A stretch of DNA of 64,000 nucleotides from Paenibacillus pabuli NBRC 13638. Lineage in GTDB: Bacteria; Bacillota; Bacilli; Paenibacillales; Paenibacillaceae. Made by a program: the position numbers and the translations under genes. Positions 15,686-25,048 of this stretch are shown piece after piece. The DNA lies in the NCBI RefSeq assembly GCF_001514495.1, contig NZ_BCNM01000018.1, forward strand, positions 62,001 through 126,000. Reading direction: 5' to 3'. The notes below the pieces were generated by a model. That model made no database searches. It was given only the letters and a program-made list of their open reading frames with translations, and was not told the origin of the DNA. Position 1 is the stretch's first letter, and each line of letters begins with the position of its first letter.

Positions 15686-17380
15686 TCAGCGTTGAAATGT
15701 CACCTTGAACGTCGTCCCCTGATTCTCCTCCGATTCTACAGTGATACGGCCGTTATGCCTTTCCACAATGCTCAGACACATGGATAGACCCAATCCGGTT
15801 CCTTTGGCCTTGGTTGTAAAAAAAGGTTCGAATAGCTTCTCATGTTTTCCTGGCGGAATACCTGGCCCTGTGTCTCGTACACAGAGCTCCACAGTGTCGT
15901 CCACCACCCGGGTCTCCAGCGTGAGTATGCCCTTTTCATTCATGGCCTCCATGCCGTTACGGGCCAGATTAAGGACGACTTGCTTAATTTCTTTGGAATT
16001 CAGATGCAGCTTGGGTACATTATGAGCAAGCTTGAATTCGATACTTTGACCGCGCAAATTTGCATCCGCCCATAACAATGGACTTAATTCATGAATAATG
16101 TCATGCAGCTGGGATTCTTCTTTCTCGGCAATCCGATTTTGTGCCAATGACAGAAAATCATTGATAATGCTGTTGGCACGATCCAGCTCTTCCAGAACGA
16201 TTCGGTAATAATGATCCAGGGACTGCGGGCTCTTCTCCTGCATTAATTGAAGAAAACCACGCACAACCGCCATCGGATTCCTTACTTCATGGGTAATACT
16301 CGCAGCCATTTGTCCCACCAGACTGAGGCGATCCACATTATCAAGCTCACTTCGCAGCATTTCAAGCTCAGTGATATCCTGAATGATCAACATGGCTCCT
16401 GTGACCTCTCGTGGATACTCTTTGGAAAAAGAATAGAGAGGCACTGTTCGGGACTGGAACACATGTGAGCCGTAACGTACGGTCAGTCCGCTCACTTCAC
16501 CATGAACGATGGCTTTTTGAATGCCGGTTTCCATCTTGTCTGCCTGAGCCTGTTCGACAAACTGACTTGCCGGATGTCCAATCAGGTCCGGTGTCGTTGT
16601 GCAGGGCAATTGATCCCGCGCCGTTTGCTCCATGGTGTCGTTGACAAACTGAACGGTCCCTTCCTTATCGACGGTGGCGATCGATAAAGGCACGGCATTC
16701 AGAATCTGGTTAAGCTTTTCCGTTTCTGCTATGTATCTGTGATGAACTTCGGATAGATGCTGTTCAAGTCCCCGATGATGATGCATCTGTTCAATCCAGA
16801 GCATACTAAGGCTGCCCGCTATGATTGCACCGATCGTGTACCCCAGCGATGTCATTACCCACTGCACGGTGGAGAACATGGATTGGCTTTCAAGCGATAG
16901 GATGTACAATACACTCGCTACAGCCAATTCAGCCGAAATCAACGCGATCATCGTCCCCATTTTGCGTGAACGTGTATAATGCTTGAATCGTTTGGCTGAC
17001 AACCATACAATAGGATAGAGAAGAATGCCCGTTTGAAGTAGAAATTCGAACAGATTATAGGGATGCGCAAAGAGAAAATAGAAGAGTACGTGGAGAACAG
17101 ACAACATGACACCGATGCGGGGTTTGCAATACAATATGACGAGGGTCAAAGGTACAATACCCATGGAGATGGGAACGGACACTGAACTCGCATAGTAGGC
17201 AAAAAGCAAACACAGCAACATGCTTACCACGCTGGCTGCAGCCAAACTGATCTGCGTCATTCCAGCACGTTCCAACTTGGCAGCAGCCTGTCTGGTGAGC
17301 CCTAGATGGAATAAGGGAATCAGGAATACTGCAGATCCTGCAAGCAGTACCTGTAAAAGAATGTCCTTTAACGCAACCAC
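15686..17380 (-). CDS. Membrane PAS-domain sensor histidine kinase (sporulation-kinase-like, orphan)
   Basis: This 564-residue protein has six or so N-terminal membrane helices (residues about 5-205) and a PAS domain (about 230-345) ending in AMLIIQDITELEMLR. A HisKA dimerisation helix carries the phosphoacceptor in SITHEVRNPMAVVRGFLQL (His about 363). The ATPase domain has N-box NLARNGMEAM, G1 DTGPGIPPG and G2 GTGLGLSM. The H-box closely resembles KinA-KinE phosphorelay kinases. No response regulator is adjacent, consistent with feeding Spo0F or a remote partner, though that is inference. The GTG start at 17380 is preceded by GGAGGGA. No clear terminator was seen. Confidence 0.92.
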   Translation of the reverse strand: MVALKDILLQVLLAGSAVFLIPLFHLGLTRQAAAKLERAGMTQISLAAASVVSMLLCLLFAYYASSVSVPISMGIVPLTLVILYCKPRIGVMLSVLHVLFYFLFAHPYNLFEFLLQTGILLYPIVWLSAKRFKHYTRSRKMGTMIALISAELAVASVLYILSLESQSMFSTVQWVMTSLGYTIGAIIAGSLSMLWIEQMHHHRGLEQHLSEVHHRYIAETEKLNQILNAVPLSIATVDKEGTVQFVNDTMEQTARDQLPCTTTPDLIGHPASQFVEQAQADKMETGIQKAIVHGEVSGLTVRYGSHVFQSRTVPLYSFSKEYPREVTGAMLIIQDITELEMLRSELDNVDRLSLVGQMAASITHEVRNPMAVVRGFLQLMQEKSPQSLDHYYRIVLEELDRANSIINDFLSLAQNRIAEKEESQLHDIIHELSPLLWADANLRGQSIEFKLAHNVPKLHLNSKEIKQVVLNLARNGMEAMNEKGILTLETRVVDDTVELCVRDTGPGIPPGKHEKLFEPFFTTKAKGTGLGLSMCLSIVERHNGRITVESEENQGTTFKVTFQR

Positions 17381-17681
17381 AATGCCATCTCCCTCCTCGC
17401 CTGCACATCCCTTATGTATTTCTGATTAAAACATAGGCGACAGTATATTACAATATATCCCTCAAGACAGCATAATAGAACGATCGATTTGCCATAAATG
17501 GTCAAAAATATGTACCATTTAAACATAATCCTGCATAATTCGATAATAAAGGCCTGAATCCACAATATATAGACGAAACAACAAATACAAACCTATATAT
17601 AGATTATTCATTTTCAATCCCAAGAATGGATACAACTAAAGATATACCGATAAAATTAATAAAAAAAGAGGGTAATCATGT

Positions 17682-18950
17682 ATGTATGACGTCATTGTAA
17701 TTGGCGGCGGATCGGCGGGCCTAATGGCTTGTGTGGCTGCTGCCGAGCACGGAGCCTCCGTGCTGCTGTTGGATAAAGGAGATCAACTCGGCCGCAAGCT
17801 CGGAATCTCTGGGGGTGGTCGCTGTAATGTGACCAATGCCAAGGAGACGGATGAACTGATCAGACATATTCCGGGCAACGGACGCTTTTTATATAGTTCA
17901 TTTCAGAATTTGGACAATCAGGGTATCATGCGTTTCTTCGAGAATCTCGGTATTGCCCTAAAAGAAGAGGATAACGGGAGAATGTTCCCGGTCACCGATA
18001 AAGCCAAAACGGTCGTTGATGCATTGGTAGGCAAAATCGTTTCCCTTGGGGTAGAGATCCGCACCAAACAGCCGGTTAAGGAGTTAATTCAAAACGGGCA
18101 ACATGTGCAGGGCGTTAAGCTGGCTTCAGGCACAACGGTGCTTGGACGATCGGTCATCATCGCTACCGGGGGCAAATCCGTTCCTCAAACCGGATCAACC
18201 GGAGATGGCTATCCTTGGGCGGAAGCTGCTGGTCATACAATTACAGAGCTCTATCCGACGGAAGTACCGATTGTGTCTGGCGAGAGCTGGATTCAATCCA
18301 AAGAACTACAGGGCTTGTCCTTGCGCGATGTTGGATTATCCGTTTTAGATGCCAAAGGCAAATCGGTCATCTCCCATCGCGGAGATATGATTTTCACCCA
18401 TTTTGGCGTATCTGGACCTATCGCACTGCGTTGCAGCCAGTTCATTCGCAAGGTACAGATGAAATCAGGAAACCCTCAGGTCACGATGAGTATTGATCTG
18501 TTCCCGGATCTGTCTGCTGGTGCACTGGAAAACCAGGTTCAGCAGGTGCTGGAACAAGAATCCCGCAAAGCAGTCAAAAACATACTGAAAACATGGGTTC
18601 CTGAACGCATGATTCCATTATTAATGAAACGTGCGGAGATCAGTGAAGACCTCACATTCCACCATTTCCCCAAAGGCCTGTTAACTGCATTGGTTGGCCT
18701 AATGAAGGCTTTTACCTTTCGCGCAGACGGAACACGCTCTCTCAAAGAAGCCTTTGTAACTGGCGGAGGAATCCACTTAAAGGAGATATACCCAAAAACA
18801 ATGGAATCCAAGCTGCTGCCCGGACTATTCTTTTGCGGTGAAGTTTTGGACATTCACGGATACACAGGAGGCTATAATATTACCGCTGCCTTCTCTACAG
18901 GATACACGGCTGGTATGCATGCAGCAGCGTATAAAAACGCACGTGTATGA
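17682..18950 (+). CDS. HI0933-like flavoprotein, NAD(P)/FAD-dependent oxidoreductase
   Basis: A 422-residue flavoprotein of the HI0933/YtfP (BaiN-like) family. The N-terminal dinucleotide fold reads VIVIGGGSAGLMACVAAAEHG, followed by KLGISGGGRCNVTN, IATGGKSVPQTGSTGDGY and the C-terminal FAD contact CGEVLDIHGYTGGYNITAAFSTG. Physiological substrate unknown in most bacteria. GAGGGTAAT precedes the ATG. It is transcribed divergently from the sensor kinase and ends in a strong terminator. Confidence 0.93.
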   Translation: MYDVIVIGGGSAGLMACVAAAEHGASVLLLDKGDQLGRKLGISGGGRCNVTNAKETDELIRHIPGNGRFLYSSFQNLDNQGIMRFFENLGIALKEEDNGRMFPVTDKAKTVVDALVGKIVSLGVEIRTKQPVKELIQNGQHVQGVKLASGTTVLGRSVIIATGGKSVPQTGSTGDGYPWAEAAGHTITELYPTEVPIVSGESWIQSKELQGLSLRDVGLSVLDAKGKSVISHRGDMIFTHFGVSGPIALRCSQFIRKVQMKSGNPQVTMSIDLFPDLSAGALENQVQQVLEQESRKAVKNILKTWVPERMIPLLMKRAEISEDLTFHHFPKGLLTALVGLMKAFTFRADGTRSLKEAFVTGGGIHLKEIYPKTMESKLLPGLFFCGEVLDIHGYTGGYNITAAFSTGYTAGMHAAAYKNARV

Positions 18951-19008
18951 TGCAAATATATCTTTTGGATTAACTATTCTTGTTGCATACTTCCGCAGCA
19001 GGAACATG

Positions 19009-19054
19009 AAAAAACCTCGAACATCACACTATCTGTGATGTTCGAGGTTTTTTG
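19009..19054. terminator. Strong bidirectional terminator
   Basis: AACCTCGAACATCACA pairs perfectly with TGTGATGTTCGAGGTT, flanked by A6 and T6. It separates the flavoprotein gene from the convergent 127-aa gene. Confidence 0.93.
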
Positions 19055-19120
19055 AAATGTATGTTTCTCTTCATTCAATAACACCGTAAACAAGCAGCGA
19101 GGTGATCACGCAACTTATCT

Positions 19121-19504
19121 TTATGCTTTGACACTGCCCGAAAATCCATCGACCGCATCATCATATGTCGGGTCATCGTCCCGGTTATGCAGACCCTGTT
19201 CGGGGCTCTCTGTCTGGCTTCCGTTCGTATATGCTTCATTCCAATCTTCGTTCACAAGATGAGCCGGTATGGATATGTTCTGAAACTGATCCAAATCCTC
19301 TACAGAAGAGGCAAACACCGCACTCCCCCCATGGGATTGTACGATTTCCACAGCAGACTGCGGATCCTGACGATCTGTAGGAATGTACAATTCCAGAGGA
19401 CCTGATTGATAAGGCTTATAACCCAGTTCCTCCAGTGTCGCCTGCGCGGCAAGCATAGCTGTATGGTCCGAGAAATGTACCTGAAGTTCACGATCTTCCA
19501 ACAT
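19121..19504 (-). CDS. Hypothetical protein (127 aa)
   Basis: No named family was recognised. The first 75 residues alternate strands and helices (LQVHFSDHTAMLAAQATLEEL, LELYIPTDRQ, VEIVQSHGGSAVF) and look like a small ferredoxin-like or ACT-like fold. The remaining 50 residues are acidic and disordered (NRDDDPTYDDAVDG). AAGGAGGAAGAG precedes the ATG, a very strong site. It lies downstream of ecsB on the same strand, after a hairpin. Soluble, cytoplasmic; function unknown. Confidence 0.75.
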   Translation of the reverse strand: MLEDRELQVHFSDHTAMLAAQATLEELGYKPYQSGPLELYIPTDRQDPQSAVEIVQSHGGSAVFASSVEDLDQFQNISIPAHLVNEDWNEAYTNGSQTESPEQGLHNRDDDPTYDDAVDGFSGSVKA

Positions 19505-19564
19505 GATCTCTTCCTCCTTGATAGAGCTGGTCCCTTACTTTTAAACAATAAAGATACGCTCTTA

Positions 19565-19600
19565 TATAGCATGGTCAGTTACACGACCGGATATGCTATG
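19565..19600 (-). terminator. Hairpin downstream of ecsB
   Basis: ATAGCAT-GGTC pairs with GACC-ATGCTAT (small internal loop). There is no strong T-run, so it may be a weak terminator or an RNA-stabilising hairpin. Confidence 0.45.
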
Positions 19601-19619
19601 ATGCGAGGAAGAATATCAA

Positions 19620-20870
19620 TCAATCGGATCGAAGGGAACGAACCCAACCTGTTACAGACAGAATGAATAGCCCGAATGCTACGACAGCAGCAGCTGTAAC
19701 AATGCCCTCCAACCAGCCCAACCATGCTGCTCCCAATGAAAATCCCATCAGAATCCCCAGTGGTACGAACAGCATCCTTACCATGGTCTGTGCTGCCCGA
19801 TTCAACGCCTCGTTATCGTAAGATACGAGCTGAATATAATCGGAGGTTGCAAATACATCCCATGAACGATAAAAGAGTACACTCAGCATGATCATCAATA
19901 ATACACACACAATTACATTGACCGGAAAAGGCGGCAGCGCTACGGCAGCGATCGATAGGCTACCAAGCTGCAAATACAACTTCATGGTTGATGAGTTCCG
20001 AAAAAATGCCTTGAATGCTGTCTCTGCTGTCCGATTAGCGATGGAGCGATTACGCAGCAGCTTGCGCGGTTTGCGAAAGATCATCGTCCGTGTACGCGGT
20101 GCTTTTGGCTTAGTTATTGATCGACTCAGTAAAAGTGCCGTGAGCTTTAACCTTTCTCGTAGATCCTCACGAACATCGCCTTCAAATGTTCCCTTCATGG
20201 TCAGTCTCATCTGGCCAACTGTAATTAAAAGAAGGATTGCGGCCACAATTCCTGCAAGCAGTGTCCAGATGTGTCCATGCATCCAGAACGTTGCCCCAAT
20301 CGTGATGATGCCCATGGCAACCGCCAAAGGAATCATTCGAACCCAGCGTCTCCACCCGGTATAACGCACTTTCGTCATATGCAGCACGATGGCCTGAACG
20401 GAGGCAACGGCTCCGAACCATACTGCTACCACAGCAATCTGGATAAAAGACATGTCATACACCCTGGACCATAATGGCGCGGTCAGAGCTGTAATCGCAA
20501 TCATTTTACCCAAATGCTGCCAACAAGCCCGGTACATTCCCTGCCTCATCAATGTTCGCATCCAAAGTGGTCTCGACTTCAGGAACAACACGTCCGCTTC
20601 CTCTATAAATATCAGCACACCGCCTGTTAATATAACGATATCGATCAGCCCGGTCAGTGTTGGCATCGTTAGGCCGGTTGCCCATGAGGGCAGCGGTTTG
20701 GTCCATAAACTCACATACCACCCGCCAAGATATAGCAGACCGGGAACAAGCAGGTATACCCATACCGTCCAATCGACCACCAGTTTCAGGTTTTTCAACT
20801 GTTCATTGAAGTGCTCTCTGCGCCTGCGGCGGTATAAACCAAGTGGTGTGTATCGCTGGAAGGTTTCCAT
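19620..20870 (-). CDS. ecsB: ABC transporter permease, EcsB family
   Basis: A 416-residue polytopic membrane protein with two blocks of hydrophobic helices (about residues 35-240 and 310-415) separated by a basic loop rich in Arg/Lys (SITKPKAPRTRTMIFRKPRK). The N-terminal LYRRRRREHFNEQLKNLKLV basic amphipathic start and the order behind an EcsA-type ATPase identify it as EcsB. In Bacillus, EcsAB is needed for processing by site-2 protease RasP, competence and secretion, and the transported substrate is not settled. It starts 20 bp after the ecsA stop, so the two are one operon. Confidence 0.88.
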   Translation of the reverse strand: METFQRYTPLGLYRRRRREHFNEQLKNLKLVVDWTVWVYLLVPGLLYLGGWYVSLWTKPLPSWATGLTMPTLTGLIDIVILTGGVLIFIEEADVLFLKSRPLWMRTLMRQGMYRACWQHLGKMIAITALTAPLWSRVYDMSFIQIAVVAVWFGAVASVQAIVLHMTKVRYTGWRRWVRMIPLAVAMGIITIGATFWMHGHIWTLLAGIVAAILLLITVGQMRLTMKGTFEGDVREDLRERLKLTALLLSRSITKPKAPRTRTMIFRKPRKLLRNRSIANRTAETAFKAFFRNSSTMKLYLQLGSLSIAAVALPPFPVNVIVCVLLMIMLSVLFYRSWDVFATSDYIQLVSYDNEALNRAAQTMVRMLFVPLGILMGFSLGAAWLGWLEGIVTAAAVVAFGLFILSVTGWVRSLRSD

Positions 20871-20890
20871 CTCTTCTTCCCCCTTTCCGA

Positions 20891-21628
20891 TCAGGATGTC
20901 AGTGTATCAAAACAATCAAATAACGAGGCAGCCGGCAAATCTGCGGCTGCGCGAATTTCGTCCAGCGTTCCCTCGGCAGCAGAGCGCCCAGAGTGGATGA
21001 GTATAAAGCGATCACAGATTCGCTCAGCAGTATCCAGGACATGCGTGGACATAAGCACACCTGCACCGCGGCGGCGTTCATCATCCAGCAATTTCAGAAA
21101 ATCCTTGGTTGCCCGCGGGTCCAGCCCGATGAAAGGCTCGTCCACAATATATACATCCGGCGAGGACAGAAAACCGATCATCAGCATCATTTTCTGCCGC
21201 ATGCCTTTGGAAAAACTGGCCGGAAGATCGTTGCGGACGTGGTCCATTCCGAAACGAACCAGCAGCTCCTCCGCTCTGGTTATGAAGATGTCTTCCTCCA
21301 TCTCATAAGCAGCTGCAGCCAGATCGAGATGTTCCCACAGCGTCATATATTCGTAAAAAACAGGTTGTTCGGGGATATAGGCATAACGTCCGTCTCCTCC
21401 AATGGTTACGTCGTACTGGGCATGCTCCAGCAGGCCAAGCAACGTTTTGATGGTGGTGCTTTTACCGGCTCCGTTCGGTCCGATAATGCCCACAAGTTCC
21501 CCAGGCGACACATGGAGCCGGATATTTCGTATTGTCGATTCCCCCGCCGCATATCCCGCTTCCGTAATATGTACGTCCAATATGGACCCCTGTGCAGCTG
21601 TATCTTCGTTTTCGTTTTTGATTTCCAT
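20891..21628 (-). CDS. ecsA: ABC transporter ATP-binding protein, EcsA family
   Basis: A 245-residue ATPase. Walker A is GPNGAGKSTTIKTLLG, the signature loop is ASFSKGMRQKMML, Walker B is VYIVDEPFIGLDP, and the switch His is in STHVLDTAERICD. TYIPE-type sequence (AYIPEQPVFYEYMTLWEHL) matches EcsA. The start is the ATG at 21628, 9 nt after AGGGAG; an upstream in-frame ATG at 21748 would add 40 residues of AT-rich sequence with no homology. It forms an operon with ecsB and is divergent from the toxin-antitoxin pair. Confidence 0.92.
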   Translation of the reverse strand: MEIKNENEDTAAQGSILDVHITEAGYAAGESTIRNIRLHVSPGELVGIIGPNGAGKSTTIKTLLGLLEHAQYDVTIGGDGRYAYIPEQPVFYEYMTLWEHLDLAAAAYEMEEDIFITRAEELLVRFGMDHVRNDLPASFSKGMRQKMMLMIGFLSSPDVYIVDEPFIGLDPRATKDFLKLLDDERRRGAGVLMSTHVLDTAERICDRFILIHSGRSAAEGTLDEIRAAADLPAASLFDCFDTLTS

Positions 21629-21748
21629 CTCATTCACTCCCTGCCCTGTCAGGTGCTTGTTTAATTCTATTGATATTGTAATCGAGTTCGTGAGGAATTG
21701 TTTGATCATTTTGAGCTTTTGTATAGTGATTTTACATTTGGAATTCAT

Positions 21749-21764
21749 GTTATAATGTTATAAC
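21749..21764. promoter_or_regulatory. Inverted repeat, candidate operator of the toxin-antitoxin operon
   Basis: GTTATAATGTTATAAC is a perfect 7-bp inverted repeat with a 2-bp centre, and contains a TATAAT hexamer. It lies in the divergent region between ecsA and the AbrB-like antitoxin, a plausible site for autoregulation. Confidence 0.5.
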
Positions 21765-21832
21765 GTACTAACATTTATACTTACTTACGTATTCATTTCT
21801 TAAGTTGGATCATACTATAGGAGGAACATACT

Positions 21833-22126
21833 ATGAATGGTGGGGCCCAAATGAAAGAGGACCATTTTAAGAAGAAAATTTTATCTCGTAAGATAGGTAA
21901 AATGGGTAATAGCTTAGGCGTTAGCTTGCCAAAGGTTTTGATCGATAAGCTCGATGTGTCACAAGGTGATGAGATTGAATTTATTGAGAACAGTCAAGGT
22001 GAGATTATACTCAAAAAAGTTAGACAGTTGAAAACACCTGAAAATGTAAGACCTGAAGTACTGGAAGCTTTTTTTGATGTTTTTGAAGAGGATGAGGGCA
22101 TCCTCCAGGATTTAAGAGATCGTTAA
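21833..22126 (+). CDS. AbrB/MazE/SpoVT-type antitoxin
   Basis: A 97-residue protein. Residues about 17-65 are a swapped-hairpin AbrB/MazE DNA-binding domain (SRKIGKMGNSLGVSLPKVLIDKLDVSQGDEIEFIE), and the C-terminal 30 residues are acidic (FDVFEEDEGILQDLRDR), as expected for the toxin-neutralising tail. AGGAGGAA precedes the ATG by 9 nt. The next gene starts 2 bp after the stop, so the pair is translationally coupled. Base composition is clearly more AT-rich than the flanking genes, suggesting acquisition. Confidence 0.9.
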   Translation: MNGGAQMKEDHFKKKILSRKIGKMGNSLGVSLPKVLIDKLDVSQGDEIEFIENSQGEIILKKVRQLKTPENVRPEVLEAFFDVFEEDEGILQDLRDR

Positions 22127-22128
22127 TC

Positions 22129-22521
22129 ATGATCATATTCCTATCAATAGAAGAAGTGGTAGCCGCTCATTATTTTATGATGAAGAGGATGAATGACACA
22201 GCACAAGCTGGAGTGAAGAACTATTCTTTGTTGGACTCTGCTGTAAATAGACCCCAACAAACTTTGTTTGGAAAAGATGCCTATCCTTCTTTATTTGATA
22301 AAGCTAGTGCTATATTAGAGTCCTTAGTTAAAAATCACTGCTTTCATAATGGGAACAAACGGACAGCGTATCTCGTAACCAAATCGTTTTTAATGTTGAA
22401 TGGTTACCATCTCCAAATGGAACGTCAATATGCAGTGGAGTTCATGGTCAATATTGCAGAGGGCAAACACTCATTTGAAAGCATAGCAAATATATTAAAG
22501 TACCATTCAGTCGTGCGGTAA
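22129..22521 (+). CDS. doc: Death-on-curing (Doc/Fic) family toxin
   Basis: A 130-residue Fic-fold toxin. The active-site motif reads HCFHNGNKRTA (about residues 71-81), fitting HxFx(D/N)GNKR of Doc, followed by the LMLNGY segment. Doc toxins phosphorylate EF-Tu and stop translation. Here the partner is an AbrB-type antitoxin rather than Phd, a pairing known in Bacillota. The gene is AT-rich, lies 2 bp after the antitoxin and is followed by a terminator. All catalytic residues are present, so the toxin is likely functional. Confidence 0.92.
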   Translation: MIIFLSIEEVVAAHYFMMKRMNDTAQAGVKNYSLLDSAVNRPQQTLFGKDAYPSLFDKASAILESLVKNHCFHNGNKRTAYLVTKSFLMLNGYHLQMERQYAVEFMVNIAEGKHSFESIANILKYHSVVR

Positions 22522-22539
22522 CATCATTTTATAATAAAC

Positions 22540-22575
22540 GAAAGAAGCAGGGGCTCCGGGACCCCTGCTTCTTTA
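22540..22575. terminator. Bidirectional terminator after doc
   Basis: AAAGAAGCAGGGG-TCC pairs with GGA-CCCCTGCTTCTTT around a short loop, between the converging doc and MFS genes. Confidence 0.85.
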
Positions 22576-22644
22576 TATTACAGTGAAAATCTCATAATTT
22601 TTTCCTTTCCCCACCTCTGAAACAGGGGCATTTGCCAACTCATT

Positions 22645-23976
22645 TCACTCACCGGTAACCATCGACTTTGCTGCAAGACTCCCGTCCATGCTGTTCCTTT
22701 TTTGCCTGCGAATCATTACATGCATCACGCCAAGCAACGTCAGCAAAATGCCTGAACAGATAAAAGCCGGAACCACTCCGAATGAAGTGACCAGAAATCC
22801 ACCTACCACCGGACCCATGATATTACTGGCTGTCATGATGCTGCCAACCGTGCCAAACACACGCCCCGTCATGGATTCAGGGGTTTGCTCCTGAAGCAGA
22901 ATTTGAAACGGTACAATAGCGAAACCAATACCTACACCTGCCAGGGCAAATAACGATATCAGCAGTAAAGTGGCTCCAAGCCCCGCATGCGGCCATACCC
23001 CAACAATCATGCCTGCTGCACCAATGACCAGACCCATCATGGATGTTCCAAGACCCATCTTGACCACATGCCCTGCTTTTTTCCACTTCTGGACGCTCAT
23101 TGCCGCAATTAACGTTCCCACACCGCTGGCCGCCACGCACCATCCGAGCAGATCACTTGAAATACCCGGAAGCTGTCTAAACAGGACCACCGTCTGTGAA
23201 TCGGCAAATTGCAGAAACAGAATAGCCGAAGCAAGCAGGATCAGGGAAGTCCCCACCTGAGGAAGAGAAGCGAGCATGCGGATGCCCTCCATCGTATCTT
23301 TCAAAAACGCAGCTTGTTCACCTGATGGAGCAACACCTGCTGTCTCTTTCCTTACATGTTCTACGTTCTGACTCGCGGATTGGATCATCCGTGCTCCAGG
23401 AATCCACAGCAAAATAATCCCTGAGATTAGAAAAGACGCGGAATCCAATACGAAACACCAGGTAATCCCAAAAGCTGCAACCAGCAGCCCGCCAAGAGCC
23501 GGGCCGATAATTTTGGACATCTGTTCGATCACCGAGCTGATGGACACTGCCTGCCCCAATTGCTCCTGCGGTACAATCTCCTTAAGCTTGCCGTTCTTGG
23601 CGGGCGAGAACACCACATCGAACAAGGACTTGAGAATAAGCAGTACATAGACATGCCAGATTTGATCGGCAAAAATGAACCCTCCAACGATCACAATTCG
23701 TGCACCGTCGGCAGCAATCATCAGCCACTTCCGATTAACCCGATCTGCGAGCGCCCCTGCAAATGGCCCTGTAAGCAAGACAGGCAATGCTGCACACAGC
23801 GTCGTGAACGTAATCTCCCACGGCGTAGCATTCCAGCGAATGCCCACCAGCGTAAGGATCGCCAGCAGATGCAGCCAGTCTCCCAGATTGGAGATGGCCT
23901 GCGCAGTCATTAATGTTACAAAGGATCGATTGTACTTCAGAGACCTTGGCACCTGAACCGTTAATTCGTTTGTCAT
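22645..23976 (-). CDS. MFS exporter, macrolide-efflux-like (DHA3 type)
   Basis: A 443-residue, 12-helix major facilitator. Motif A reads GALADRVNRKWLMI, and the N-terminus RSFVTLMTAQAISNLGDWLHLLA matches the MefA/YxiO-like drug exporters of the DHA3 group. The segment LKSLFDVVFSPAKNGKLKEIVP is also typical. Substrate unknown. GGCGGAGGAG precedes the ATG. It is divergent from a MarR regulator across a 318-bp intergenic region, which suggests inducible control by that regulator. Confidence 0.88.
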   Translation of the reverse strand: MTNELTVQVPRSLKYNRSFVTLMTAQAISNLGDWLHLLAILTLVGIRWNATPWEITFTTLCAALPVLLTGPFAGALADRVNRKWLMIAADGARIVIVGGFIFADQIWHVYVLLILKSLFDVVFSPAKNGKLKEIVPQEQLGQAVSISSVIEQMSKIIGPALGGLLVAAFGITWCFVLDSASFLISGIILLWIPGARMIQSASQNVEHVRKETAGVAPSGEQAAFLKDTMEGIRMLASLPQVGTSLILLASAILFLQFADSQTVVLFRQLPGISSDLLGWCVAASGVGTLIAAMSVQKWKKAGHVVKMGLGTSMMGLVIGAAGMIVGVWPHAGLGATLLLISLFALAGVGIGFAIVPFQILLQEQTPESMTGRVFGTVGSIMTASNIMGPVVGGFLVTSFGVVPAFICSGILLTLLGVMHVMIRRQKRNSMDGSLAAKSMVTGE

Positions 23977-24294
23977 TTTTTTGCTCCTCCGCCCTCAACT
24001 CATTCATCATATGAACTCATTATAGAGAGCAGGCTGTACCCTCACCTCCTGCCAGAGACGGAGAAGAAGCGGCGCCTTCCGGATGATTTTTCCAGTACTT
24101 ATTTTAAAATGAAACTTTCTATGTACACTGACAAGTTGGAAAATGATTAAATTTTAATTGCTAAAAATGCAAATCTTGTGACATATCGCATGTTTTTCGT
24201 GCAAACAGACACTTACAATAAAAGTATGGCGAACCTCTGAATCGTCAAATGTAAATTCACATCAACTCCAATAATCTGAAAAGGCGGGATCAGC
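23977..24294. other. Divergent control region of MFS and MarR genes
   Basis: No gene. AT-rich in its second half. Contains an odd-length palindrome ATTAAATTTTAAT at 24146-24158 and a TACAAT-type -10 near 24210. It should hold both promoters and the MarR operator. Confidence 0.55.
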
Positions 24295-24756
24295 ATGCTG
24301 GAATTACAGGAAATCGGAACCGAACGTTCTCTTCATCTGTACCGCACCTTGGCCCAGACATTCAAGAGCGTGAATGAACACGCTGTATCCGGAAGCAAAG
24401 TGCACGGCTTCAACCCCACCGCTTACGGGGTGCTCGAAGTGTTATATATGAAAGGAGCACAGCCCATTCAACAAGTCGGTGCACAGCTTCTGCTGCAAAG
24501 CGGGAATGTCACCTATGTCATTGATAAGCTGGAGCAAAAAGGACTTTTACATCGAAAACATTGTCCGCAGGACAGACGCATTATTTTCGTAGAATTGACC
24601 GAAGAAGGCCAACGTACGATGGATGACATCTATCCAGGCTACGCACACAAAATAGATCGTGCGGTCAGCGGCCTAAGTGAGGATGACAAAACGCTCCTCT
24701 CTGAGCTGTTGGAAAGGCTTGCACTCGGCGCGGATCGTTTATCCGCAAACGGCTAA
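24295..24756 (+). CDS. MarR family transcriptional regulator
   Basis: A 153-residue winged-helix regulator. The core reads QPIQQVGAQLLLQSGNVTYVIDKLEQKGLLHRKHCPQDRRIIFVELTEEG, the MarR recognition helix and wing (DRR motif), flanked by dimerisation helices. The sequence resembles HosA/OhrR-like repressors but lacks an obvious sensing Cys near the N-terminus; the single Cys is in the wing. It is divergent from an MFS exporter, its probable target. A terminator follows. Confidence 0.9.
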   Translation: MLELQEIGTERSLHLYRTLAQTFKSVNEHAVSGSKVHGFNPTAYGVLEVLYMKGAQPIQQVGAQLLLQSGNVTYVIDKLEQKGLLHRKHCPQDRRIIFVELTEEGQRTMDDIYPGYAHKIDRAVSGLSEDDKTLLSELLERLALGADRLSANG

Positions 24757-24784
24757 AGCCAGATCATATCATCTGATCCAAACT

Positions 24785-24825
24785 AAAAATAACCGGTTCG
24801 CCTATAAAGGCGGTACCGGTTATTC
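24785..24825 (+). terminator. Terminator of MarR gene
   Basis: AATAACCGGT pairs with ACCGGTTATT and an inner GCC/GGC pair extends the stem, followed by a T-rich tract. Confidence 0.8.
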
Positions 24826-24836
24826 CTATTTGTTAA

Positions 24837-25022
24837 TCAAAGATACAGAATCCACATCAACACCGTGAGGACAGCGACGACCAATCCACCTGCAATCAGC
24901 AAATCGACAATGTAACTGGACAGACCTGAGCGGCTGTGACCCTCAATCTCCCTTTGAGTCTCTTCGTATTTGCTTTTGGCTTCATCTTCCTTGGACGAAT
25001 TCAGATTATTGGGAAACATCAT
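24837..25022 (-). CDS. Small single-span membrane protein (61 aa)
   Basis: No named family. The first 35 residues are charged and hydrophilic (KEDEAKSKYEETQREIEGHS). The C-terminal 25 residues form one membrane helix (YIVDLLIAGGLVVAVLTVLMWILYL), so this looks like a tail-anchored protein. ATGGAGG precedes the first of two adjacent ATGs, at 25022. It lies 26 bp after the 164-aa membrane protein on the same strand, so the two are probably cotranscribed. Function unknown. Confidence 0.7.
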   Translation of the reverse strand: MMFPNNLNSSKEDEAKSKYEETQREIEGHSRSGLSSYIVDLLIAGGLVVAVLTVLMWILYL

Positions 25023-25048
25023 CCAGGCCTCCATTCAGCATGTGCTGA

